Source: Casuarius casuarius
Taxonomy: Eukaryota > Chordata > Aves > Casuariiformes > Casuariidae
NCBI GenBank assembly: GCA_003342895.1
Contig: PTFA01000230.1
Span: forward strand, 1,192,966-1,256,965
Length of the DNA stretch: 64,000 bases
Direction: 5' to 3'
Part shown: one piece after another, positions 1-10,719 of the stretch
How positions within the stretch are numbered: position 1 is the stretch's first letter
Layout of the letters: each line of letters starts with the position of its first letter
Position numbers and translations under genes: made by a program
Notes under the pieces: model-generated
What the model was told of the DNA's origin: nothing
The model's database searches: none
Seen by the model: only the letters and a program-made list of their open reading frames with translations

Positions 1-640
1 TTTGCACTGTCCACTGCTAGATTTGACGATGCGTACATAGCACAGGCGTGGAAGTAGCAAGGTCAAGAGCCGTATATAAAGGACTAGACAAAGACAAGAA
101 CTGCAGTTCTTGGTTAAATGGAGGTGTTGGTATCCATCTCCAGAGTTACTCCTTGCTATGCATTAAGGTAGAGAAGAAATTAGCAACACTTGTCACTAAA
201 GTCATAAGGGCCACAATTACTGCCACAGCCCCGTCACCTGCCTTTTACTCTAGTCTTCCTTCCAGAAACAAATGTGCCAATAGAAGAGTTGTGAATTGCT
301 ACAGCTTAGTCCAGGAGACCATGCCTGATGCTTAACCTTAAGGCCCTGTCTATATTCCGAGGTGAGGATTTTACACATCTTTCCTATTAAACATGCTACA
401 GGCATGGACAAGCCCTTTGTCATTCCCATCTGTCTCAGGCTGCTCTCTGCATGCTCTCTGTGTTGTGAGGACCAATGCATTTTTTTCTGTGCTGAATAGT
501 GGTTTTGATCTTGCTCCCTTATATATCCCTCTCACAGCAGATGCTCTATCTTCATTCTTAACACTTATCATAGAAGTTTCCTCCTACTTTTCTGGATAAC
601 TTTTGGTTGTGGAGCTATCAGACTCATCTTGACACTTGTC
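1..640. other. Non-coding sequence, no gene recognised
   Basis: Mixed-composition single-copy-looking sequence. Short open frames occur on both strands (the longest is 95 codons, 48-335 plus strand), but none has a recognisable domain or splice context and they overlap each other in conflicting frames. I see no repeat here that I can name. Confidence 0.5.
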
Positions 641-649
641 AGAGGTTTA

Positions 650-2180
650 TTCCATTAAATGCCTAACCATTTCCTTCTAGAAGCAGACTGATGTCTGTTT
701 TTATCTCTGGTGGATTTCTGGCCTTCACATACATATGCCAACATGGAAACAATATTCAAGTTAAAAATCTGTAGTTTAGGTCTTAAGATATAGTCTTTTG
801 ATGAAAAAATCTAGTTTACCTTGGTAAATACAGTTGTTACCTTGATAGTTTGTGACACTAATTCCTTCCATGTTTCTAGATGAATTTCACCCACTCTGTC
901 TTCTTATTTAGACCGGAGTTAGGATCTGTCAAGGTACTTGTTAGATTCCTTTTTTGGGGGTGAGATGTGTGGAGATTTTAGCAGATCACATCTTTCGCAA
1001 AAATATGCTTGATTCTTTTTTTGCAACTCTGCCGAAATCTTCGTCAGTACTTGCACGTACACTGATTTGTCAAGCACATGATCTATATTGCTATATTACT
1101 TCCTTGAGTCTTCTGGTGTAATATTATCAAATCGTGGAATACTTATGTTGCCTTCATCTGCACTTTATCCTCATAGTGACATTGATGGCAAAGCCAAATC
1201 GGAGGAATGAGAAAAGGGGGTCTTTGTCTGACAGTAGGAACTGTGCTGCGTTTCTTTAATTGCTAAGTTGCATCTTGATATAAAATTTTGTTCATATTAA
1301 TTATTTTTGTATGTGTATGTTAACTTGGTCAGTAAGTGCAGATTTCTCTGGTTATTTGTTTTACTGACTCTTCCATTTCTTCATCTGGATGTGAGATTCA
1401 GTGGTTCCTAGTTCTGTGTGTTAATCTTGTCTAAATAAATCGCTTCTTATGACATTAATCTGTTTGGCATCTCTTGAAAGTGTTCAGCAGACTTCATAGT
1501 TCAGTTTTTGTTGTTGTTGTTGTTGTTGTTGTTTCATTCATCCTCACTTTGGGTTTGCTCATCTGAGAACAATTACAATTTTAGCCAAATACACAATGCT
1601 GTCATGTAGAAAGAGCTATGACACATCAATACTGACTACTGGTGATGAATCTAACTGTAGTATTTCAGATCTGCTGATCTGGTCTATTTGAAATTACTGC
1701 TTTAATGTCTTGTGCACTAGCTTTTTGCTTACTTCATGGACTGGTGGCTGTTTTTTTTAAAGTCTGAGCTTCAGTTTTGCCACATGTCAATTGTAGTCAT
1801 TTCCCAGTTTATATAGAAACTCGGATATCCTGGAAAGCTGATTCAAATTTCTTCTAAAGAACAGGTTGGTTAATTTGGCTCATCATAACTCTGCTTGGGG
1901 AATTCCATGTTCTCTCGTACTGTTGTTTGGGAATATTGTTCTTCTAATTATGAACCAAGGCACTGGCCCAGTTCCACTAGCTTTCCCAAACTCTGACACG
2001 GGAATCAAGGTTGTGTCTGTCTTTGACTTTCTCTTAATTGCTTCCTTTTGTCCCCAGCTTTAGCACTGGTATCCCCCATGGTTAAGCAGGATTCGTATTT
2101 TGGCTTTGCTAACTAGGTCATAGGTCAAACAGAACAGATTGTTTTTTACGTTTCCTCTTGAACAGTCTCTCTGACCCCAT
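650..2180 (-). pseudogene. Degraded coding-like segment, parent unknown
   Basis: Read on the minus strand, one frame stays protein-like from about 2066 down to about 1280 despite scattered stops. It includes a 50-odd-codon open stretch (about 2028-1875) with a basic and serine/threonine-rich start and the string WFIIRRTIF. Charged patches follow, then eight consecutive CAA codons (glutamine run) where the plus strand shows a GTT repeat. A basic patch KRKRKKQ, like a nuclear localisation signal, lies just upstream in another frame (about 2148-2162). Further down (about 1150-950) a different frame reads coherently, which would mean frameshifts. No poly-A tail, introns or target-site duplications are visible, so I cannot say whether it is processed or a decayed single exon. 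I do not recognise the parent protein. A-rich DNA can give lysine/glutamine-rich frames by chance, so this is a modest call. Confidence 0.28.
1508..1533. repeat. (TTG)n microsatellite
   Basis: About eight uninterrupted TTG/GTT units. On the minus strand they read as CAA and fall in the frame of the surrounding coding-like segment, where they would encode glutamines. Confidence 0.95.
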
Positions 2181-2184
2181 GAGT

Positions 2185-2580
2185 GCTGACTCTCTCAACA
2201 CTATTACGGAGTTAACGAAGGGGGCTGAAGAGCCCTTCTCACGCCGACAGATGCTGAGCAGCCCCACCCAGGACAGCCTGTAGCCTGAGGGGAGGTCAAA
2301 GAAGGGAAGTGCAGTCTCCAGCAGCTGCTAGTTCCTGCACCTTCCACAAAGCTGAGAAGTGGAGGAACCACCACATCCTCCTCTTCCCTGAGAGGAAAAG
2401 ATGACCTCAGGACAGCACATGGGAGGAACGTGCTCTCCTGCAGAATGGGAGAGGTTTCTGAGGAGGGGTCTGAGGGTCGCAGGGGTTCTGGGCAGATGCC
2501 GCTTCTGGGCAGATGTTGGTCTGAGGTAGCTCTTTGAACAGAGAGCTAGCAAATGTGCGTAACTTCTCCCCAAGTACTAT
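2185..2580. other. GC-richer patch, no gene recognised
   Basis: Composition is visibly richer in G and C than the flanks, with several CAG and CTG trinucleotides. An 81-codon frame on the minus strand (2328-2573) has no recognisable features. It could be an old repeat or an untranslated exon, and nothing decides between these. Confidence 0.3.
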
Positions 2581-2589
2581 ACAATAATC

Positions 2590-4400
2590 CTATAAATACC
2601 TCCCTGGGTGCCATGCAGCTATACTCTTTCTTGAAACTATCACCGAGTCTTACTCTTCTATTAAAGAAAAGTCATTACCATATGTATTAAATGCTTGGTT
2701 TTGCTTATTTCTGCCTGACTGCACACATTAACTTTGTCTTCACACTTTAACTTTGTCTTATGTTTAATACAAATTATGCAAACTACCAATAAAACTGCAA
2801 CCTCTGAACTCAGTTTCTCCTCCAGTGGATAGTTCATAGGTCTTCCCTTATAGAAATTTTTATTTATCCTTCCATAAAGAACATTTTTACTTTCAACATT
2901 CTGTGTGCTTGAAGTGTCTAAATTTTTCATGTAATGTTTGCAAGGAACAGTAGCTATGTACTCTTTTAAAAAATCTCTTTGACAGTCTTCATAAGCTTTC
3001 TGATATATTTTCTTTGAAATGGTTTTGGATTCTCTGTTTCTTACAAATCAAAGGCAACACAAATCATATGTTGTACTAAGCACTTGATCTCCACAAAAAT
3101 TTTTTACTCAATGGCCTGTCCAAACAAAGAATTAGTTTCTTCATTAGCTAGATAACAAAGGCCAGCCACAACATATGTTTTTTTTTTCTTTTGAAGTACT
3201 CTCTTAAAAAAACAGCTTATGTTCAGATGTTTAGTAGTTTAAAAAAAGTTTCCTCCGAATGAGAACTATCTAGGGAGTTTTCAAAGATTTTATTGTTATC
3301 ATTATTGTAAATTTAGTAACATGCAGAACCAGGAACCTCAGTAAAACTTTGGAATTAAGAAAACTCAAACAGCATCATGTTCTTTTGTGTGTAATTCTTC
3401 ATCATCCCCTGAGCTATATCATAAAAAAGTACCTAAAATAATTACCTTGGCTACTAATGAGTGTTAGTGAATGCACATATTAAAGGTTTGGCTCTTTCAA
3501 TCGGAATTTCAGTTACGCAGAGAAACATGCAGAAATTTGTACAGAAATTAATAGAACTAATGTTGTTTCAAATGTGGTTGTAAAAAGTCAGACTCACAGA
3601 CTTCAATTCTCTATTAATTCTCATAGATCTATTCATGTACCAAAGTAGGAAGGTTTAATGAGAGTACAGTGTATGATTTAAATATTGCCTGCTGTCTAAG
3701 GGTTAAAAATGTGCCACAAAAGGCACACTGTCAGTACCATAATGCCATAGGTAAGCAGCATGCCGACAAGGGAATACTTTATGTCATTCTGTATACTTAA
3801 AAACTATGAAGATGTAAATGAGAAATAGGAGTTGATTGAATGGGAATGTTATTCCAGAATAAAATAGGATGTTAAAGTGCAACAGATTTTTGGGATATCT
3901 GACCTGTGACACACAGTTATGAAATGAGATTTTTTTTTTTTCATGTTCAAAGATTTTTCTACTGTATTGTCAGTGTGTGTTCTGCCATATCTCTTCCAGA
4001 GAATTCTTTTTTTGGCAACCCCTGAGCACTCTGAAATGTTCTCAGACCTGGTTTAACCTTCCATGTGAAAAGGGATAATGAAAAGATTACCTCTTTTAAG
4101 TTGAAAAAGGGAACTGCTAAAGGTATATAAAAAAACAAGTGGTACAAAGAAACAAAAACCCGTGCTTGTGTTTGATTGCTCATGACAGAAGAACAAGAGA
4201 ACTAGTCACAAGATTGAAAGACAAGAAATTTGAACTGCTAGGAGACTTTGTTTTTTAATAAAATACAAAAGCGATATGTTGAAAATACATCCCTAATAAT
4301 TTGTCTTACAATTGAACTGTGAGACAGATTAGTTATAATGCTTTTAGAGCTGGTCACACCACTTAAAAGCAAAATTAATGGGCTGGGTAAGTTACGAGTC
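2590..4400. other. AT-rich non-coding sequence
   Basis: Single-copy-looking AT-rich DNA with several homopolymer runs (T runs near 3179-3188 and 3930-3941). No open frame above 90 codons, no recognisable repeat and no splice-like structure. Confidence 0.5.
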
Positions 4401-5090
4401 AGATATTATCTGTTGAGCCGGCTGGACGGTGGCGAAGCACTTCAGCAGTAATTTCTTAGAAGAAAGCCACTGTCCTCTCTCGATAAACTGGCCGGCTGAA
4501 GGGGAACTGTTGCACCATAGCTGGGTCAGAGGCATTGGGTGAGGCTCGGCTCCACGGCCCCACACAGGACAGGGAACAGGCTACAGCATGGCGTATCTCA
4601 GTGCTTGCCCTACGTACGTACGTCCATACCAGCCAGTAATTTGGTAGGGCCAGACCACACTGCACCAAGGGGCAAGCCAAGGGCAGGCAGGGTCATGGTC
4701 ACAGATATCCTTACAAAACACAGCACTGAGACTGCGCAAAGAGGCTAGTTCGGCTCTCACAGGCGGAATCTGGGGCATTCAGAAAGCATCTTTTGGACAC
4801 TACAGATCGGTGAGGTAGAAAAAAGGGAACAGCTCTGCTGGCAGCTGTCCTGACTCCACAGACCTTCGAGTCCTCTTTCTGCCCGCACAGCAATCAGTCA
4901 AGGTGTGTCTGTATCCCCTTGAAGGACTGCTCTGTGGTGAAAGCTCCCACAAGGTGTGGTTTGCACAATTCATGGTGCCTGCATGGACCTTTCTCCTTCC
5001 CCAGAAACAGCTCAGGAAATCCAGCATTTGGAGTCCTGGAAAATTGGAGGTCAAATTGCATTGGACAGACAAGGGCCCCCCAAAAATGTA
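4401..5090. other. GC-richer patch with imperfect hairpin and ACGT run
   Basis: This block has many more CpG and GC-rich words than its AT-rich flanks. GCCGGCT...GGACGGTGGC at 4417-4433 is roughly complementary to a stretch at 4465-4497 that ends in GCCGGCTG, giving an imperfect hairpin. A perfect ACGT alternating run (TACGTACGTACGT) lies at 4611-4623. Overlapping short frames on both strands (up to 108 codons, 4919-5245) conflict with each other and show no domain. It may be a fragment of an old retroelement or an unrecognised regulatory element. Confidence 0.35.
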
Positions 5091-5099
5091 GGGAAGAGG

Positions 5100-8000
5100 T
5101 GCTCCCTAATCCACATTTGGGAGAAAAGGATGTTGTAGCTCTTTTCAGCTCCTTTCAGTTCAGGGATGATAAAATTTATGAGTCTTCTTTCAGTCTTCTC
5201 ATATGTTCCTACAAAAAAGCAGACATGCCAAACAAACCTTTATAACAGACTGGACTAAAAGCTATTTTAAAATGAAAAGAAAAGAAATAATAGTTGCCCG
5301 AGATGTACTTTCAACTACTTTCTTTACAGACCATTCTTGGATGACAGCAATATCATTTTTGATTTAGAGGATACTTTTTCAGTATAGCAGTTCCTCTCTT
5401 TTTTGTTATTTATCTGAAGTTGAAAAGCTACATTTATCAATGGAATAAAGGACTCCTAACATTATGCATTTGCAGTGCTAAGTATAATTCAGCTCTGACT
5501 TCTTTTAAGAAGCCTCTGCCTTTCTATTTCCTTGTAGGTGTTATTCATTGTGAGGAATTACCCTTAATTTTAGGAAATAACTATGGATTTAACCATAACA
5601 TACAGAAATTTTATGTTAAATTCTTCCCCTATTTGCAATGGCATAACTCATACTAACCTCAGTTAATGTGGAAAAAAAATCAGGACACATATTTTAGAAC
5701 CTAGATCTGAATTTGGGATCTAAGTTTAGTTGGGTAGAAATTTAGTTAGGTGAAGCAATAGTGGCTCACCAGGTGTTCAAAAATCAAAAACAAGATTTGA
5801 ATGTTACAATATTATATATATATAATTAGAAAGTTCACCTTTTCTCTCTCCCCCTCAGGAGATGAAAGGCTACTCCATGTGTGAATACAAAAGCCAAGAT
5901 GCTCCTCAATTGCAGTGCTTGGGGAGAACAAATTCCCATCTGTTTTAATGCTGTCCCTGATAACAAATTTGCTTTCCATGTTAAAAGAGCTATGGCTTAT
6001 TTTCCATGTTATTCTTTGCAACACGAAACAGACAGAATGCAAAGGCCTTTCAGAGTCACAGTGAATTTGGGGTTTTTTGTTGCCTGGTAGTGGGTATATT
6101 CCTGGACACCTGGGCAGAATAGTGGGAAAGAGGTGGCTGGTGAGAATGAAGCAGCAATGCCGCCACAAGCAGATGCTGGTCCTGACCTGATAACCGGCTG
6201 GCCTTGCTACCCTCCTGAAAAATGAGCTCACACTCCATGACTGAGCTGATAATGCCACGAAGGAAAGATCCACAAGATGAATTTGAGAGACACTGTGAAG
6301 GGTGTGCATCTGTGTGCAAGGTAGTTTCACACTTTAAAGAGAACCTGTTGCAAACTAACCTGCTAATGTAAACCCACCTGAAGTGTGCAGACAGGAAGAG
6401 ACCTGGAGCCCTGGCCTCCATCTCAGCTGTCACCTGGGACAGGGGTTGCATAGTCCTGGGAGACACTGCCTGAGCCTTCAAGCCCTCTCATGTGCTCATT
6501 GCACTGGTAGTTTTGGGTTCCCCTCCAAGGTATCTAATACTCTTCCCATGTGGGTGTGCAGCCTAGGTCCAGACCCCGCTTTAGGAGTAGAGCACCTTAA
6601 ATAAAGTATTGTAACACTCCACATGAGACTGCCTAAAATGCTTCTCAGATTTAGCCCTAATATTTTAAATGTCATGAAGTGATAGCAAGCAATGTCAGCT
6701 GTGTTTTCTAATTTTAGAACTTCATTTTTGTTTTCCTTGCTTTCTCAGAAACATTCTGTCCAGGTATCAATGATGATGTAGGTATGGCTTTCTAAGAGAA
6801 CAGAACATATAAAGCTTCTTCCAGCAGTCTCATTTTTGATTAAATTTTCTCAGAACTCTATCTATAGATGTTAGATATTGGTACAGAGAAGTAAGGGGAA
6901 AATATAGGGTTGTTGTGAGCTCTGCCAACACTGTCTTAATGGCACAGGGAAAGAATAGGGCAGAAACCACTTCCAATTGGGAATATAGGTAAGACTGAAC
7001 CAGATTTGGCTCCTTTTTGTCAGAACAGACCTCCAAGGCTATCCCAGTCAGCTTTGCACCTTCACACATCCCTGTGTCCTCATGCAACATATGCATCCAA
7101 TTCATACAATGAAAATCCCATTCTGATGGACCCTCACATTATTTCAGGCTCATTGAACTGAAAAAAAAGCACGCACAACAAAAAGGATGAGAGTGGAAAG
7201 GACCAGGGCCAAGCACAGTGGATGTAGCCACACTTGGCCACTTGGCCAGGAAAGGTCCCTGATGCTGTTTTATTTAGCAATTTTGACAGAGCCTTAGAAT
7301 CCAGTACAAATAAGTTCTGCTTCCCTTGAAGTTTTACTATAATAAGAGTAACTGCTCTTCTTTTATTATCTTATTTCTTTAGACATTTAAAATCCCTCTG
7401 TGTCATGCCAGCAGACCTTTGTAAAATCTGGGGGAAAATGAACCAGAGTTAATGTAAAAAAATAATTAACCCCCCTATCTTTCCACCCATGCAGAGTAAT
7501 TTGTCAGGTTTTCAATTTTAAGTGCTTTTAATATTTTATTCAATATTAAATATTTTAGTAATGTTTTGCTTGTATTTAAGTAATAACAAAGAGTCAAATT
7601 TAATGTCCCGAGCTGGAATGATAAAATATTCAAAGTCTTTTTAAATCTCTTTAAGATTCTCTTTTTTTTCCCCTTGGCATTACCACAGTGTCTTTAGGAT
7701 CTCAGTTCAGAAATACATTAAATATATTTCTGAATATATTAAAACTTCAAGAAAGCCCATAGCAATTTCACTCTATTAAGATATAATTTAAAAATATCAA
7801 TCTCCTTTCACTAACCAGGTAAAGAACAGCTTTCATGCCATTGATTTATAGGTTGCACTGGATGCATATCTCATAATAGAAAACCAGCAGTGTTACAGAT
7901 GTAAAGGTGTCCTTCTATTATCCAGAATGCATCTTGAGAAAAGCTATTTCTATGCTCGCAGAATAGCTGTTGATTCCAAGACACATGCTCAAGTTTACCC

Positions 8001-9650
8001 TGTACCAAAAGTTAGAATTGCATCCAGCATGTAAATCATCCAGAATATTAGTCTGGTAGTATATTCATAAATATTGCCCTCAGAAACACATTCATAGGCC
8101 TGGTACTTATTGAAACCAGTAGGTTATTCATGTGCATCTGTAGGTAATTGAGATTCTTTTCTGTGGGTTAGATCTTGGAAGCTAAAAAAGTTGCATGATC
8201 TAACAGGATTTTGTAAAATAGGCTCACGTTATAGAATTTCCTCATCCTTTTGCCCAAAATAGCCCCATAGCTTCTTGAAACATGTTTTCACCATTTTGGT
8301 TTTAAAGACTGCCTTCTGCTTCACTGCTGTGACAGAACTAATAATATATTAGGATTAACTTTCTGTTCAATCCTTTGGTGCCCCCAACATCTGGTTCACG
8401 AAGCCCTTAGAGAGCGAGTTGCAGACAAATGCTGAGGACTTCATAGACCCAGGTCCAAAGAAATGTTAAAAAGCTGCCTGATCCAGCTGATTTGGGGTAT
8501 AGTTAGGGAGTTGGTGTTGCCATAAAGAATGTTCCATAGAAACAAAGAACCTTTAATGGAAAAACTTGGGAAGCCTGAAATATACACTAATCAATTCTAA
8601 CAATTTATAAGGGAATAAGAGAAGGGAAAGTTTGGGTCTTAACACCAAAGGTTTTAGTTTTACAGAATTCAGCCTTTGCAGCTTGAAATCATGTGAATCT
8701 AGTTACTAACGAGACAGACCTGTTTGACCCAATTCAGTGTGTAAATTTCAGTTATATTTTTATTAATTCTATTTGTTTATTATTTAATTTTAGTTGTTAA
8801 TTCTATTTATTGTTATGTTTCAAAATCATTTGAATTTATTCTAATATTAATTATTATGGTTCAAATATGGATACATTTCAGTTCAACAAAGCACAATGGA
8901 TTTTTTTTTTTACTGTGAATTAATTTAACATTAATGTCTTTCACATAGAGGGACACACTTTGGTCAAGATTGGTAAAGCACATTAAGGATTAAAAACAAT
9001 CTCATTTTAAAATGAACAATGTTAGTGATCAGAATTTGCCATCTGCAGAAAATATGAATCAAAAAAAATTATTTTCCTCTCAGAGAAAATGTGCAGGAGA
9101 ATTAATTTGTCTCCAAAATATCTTAAAGCAGTTTTTAAATGAGAAGGAAAATGGCAAAGAATTTCTAGTTCTGTTTTTTCCTTTTCAATATGAACACTTG
9201 AGCAGGTAGAAAGAGCTTGCATGTTTCAAAAAGATCTTGCAATGCTGTCTGGTACAGTAGGTTTGTTCTCTGTCTATATACGTTTTAATCCAGTCAATAC
9301 TAAATGTCATAAATGTGGTGCATTGGAGAAAGGAGAAAAGAAAGAGCATTTAGGCTCTTTGGATTCAATAGTGCAAAAGTTTCTTTGTTTTGTAGCTGCA
9401 GTTCAAAGCAAACATATTTTTTTTACAGTGCAATTAAGTACTGCAGTATCTTAAACTGTCTACTTCACCATAACATATTACACTTCCTACAAAAAAGTGT
9501 GGAGTGAAATAGGGTTTCTATTTTGCAGCAAGACAGTGTGGTTGATCACAGGGTTGTTTTCTGGCCATGAAGTTTCAAAGTCTTGAAGGGTTTCAGCCTG
9601 ATAAGTACAATTTAGATGTTTGCACTCATTTCTCTAACCTGGCCTTTTTG
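5100..9650. other. AT-rich non-coding sequence
   Basis: Mostly AT-rich, with open frames scattered on both strands. The longest is 172 codons on the minus strand at 5812-6330. It is overlapped by another long minus-strand frame and by plus-strand frames, has no recognisable domain, and is treated as chance. A few T and A homopolymers are present. Nothing else is supported. Confidence 0.5.
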
Positions 9651-9889
9651 TAAATGGTGAAATCATGTGTAGGGAAGGAGCTAGGTTAGATTAGGGGCCA
9701 TTCTGTGATTGCAATGTTTTAGTCTGCTATGATGTACTTTAACATTAAGCTCAGATGTTATGTAGGAGATGTAATATAAATAAAATAAATGTGTTTCAGC
9801 TTGTTCAGCACTGGATTGCCTAAACTCTGCAAAGATGCCTCTACATAAAGAGCAAAGTCCTTTTTGTGAAACATGGACACAATGAATGG

Positions 9890-9985
9890 GATTTTCAGAG
9901 TTTAGCCTTAGTTTAGCCTTATTCTGCTGACTCTGAAGGCCACAAAAGGCTCCCATCAGCTTCAGTGGAAGCAAAAAGGGTTTCT
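9890..9985. repeat. Old palindromic interspersed-repeat relic
   Basis: Contains CTCCCATCAGCTTCAGTGG followed by AGCAAAA. This resembles, from memory, the CTCCCATTGACTTCAATGG core of a short palindromic repeat family that is very common in turtles and crocodilians and older in birds. Divergence is high, and the family name and boundaries are uncertain. Confidence 0.35.
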
Positions 9986-10019
9986 GATGGACCAGTCTTA
10001 AGGCAGGAGGTGTTTTTGT

Positions 10020-10610
10020 GATAGGTCTACCTTTTCTGCCTTTGGTCAGAACTGGTTGTCATACTGTGCTGAGTTGCATGCCTGTCAGCAGTCTAAGGGC
10101 AGATTATTTGCGGGATATTCTGTAATACTTTGAAATAAAAAGTGCCATATCAACTCCATTGCTTTGCTTCTGTTGTTTTTTAAACAGAAGCTCTGAAAGA
10201 ATGACTACTGCATATGTGAACAAAGATTTTCCTGGAAGTATTACCCACTTTAATGGTTTGTTTTTATCCATCCACCCATCCATTCATCCTGATGCCTGTA
10301 TGGCCATGTTGTTGTAAATTTGGGCACCTCCCAACTGTTTGAAAATAGGAACAAAAGCAGTATTTCTTTAGGTTGTCCCCAAACAGATCCCCAGTCAACA
10401 GAGAGCAGAGGTGTACATGAGGACCAGCTGTTCAGTTGGTAATGTATATACTCAGTGTTCCCTCTGAATTAGAATGGGTGGAAAAATAAGTCCATGTTTG
10501 AATTCAAATATCATGGAATTGTAGTATTAGTGCCACTCCTGAATAACAGATTCCAATAATTGGATTCTTCCCACAGTATTCAGAATCAGACTTTAGTGAT
10601 GATTCTCCTT
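10020..10610. other. Non-coding sequence, no feature recognised
   Basis: Unremarkable AT-rich DNA without a notable frame. CCATCCACCCATCCATTCATCC (a short degenerate CCAT run, about 10269-10290) is the only low-complexity spot. Confidence 0.5.
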
Positions 10611-10621
10611 CTTCAAAAAGC

Positions 10622-10715
10622 AAAGCAAAAAATATAAATAAAATAAAAATATTTAAAAATATAAATAAAATATATAGAAGATATCTATATATATAGATAT
10701 ATAGATATCTTCTAA
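10622..10715. repeat. AT-rich low-complexity tract ending in a hairpin
   Basis: Starts as an AAATA/AATAA-type tract. It ends in an inverted repeat whose 17-base arms match perfectly: 10675-10691 (TAGAAGATATCTATATA) and 10698-10714, separated by six bases. It may be an expanded AT microsatellite or cruciform-prone site. Confidence 0.85.
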
Positions 10716-10719
10716 CTCT

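Noticed and set aside
4401..4510. Possible self-cleaving hammerhead-type RNA at the GC-rich hairpin
   Set aside because: The conserved CTGATGA core and matching GAAA element of hammerhead ribozymes are absent.
5812..6330. 172-codon minus-strand open frame
   Set aside because: Overlaps another long minus-strand frame and plus-strand frames. It has no recognisable domain, splice context or compositional signature, so it is probably chance.
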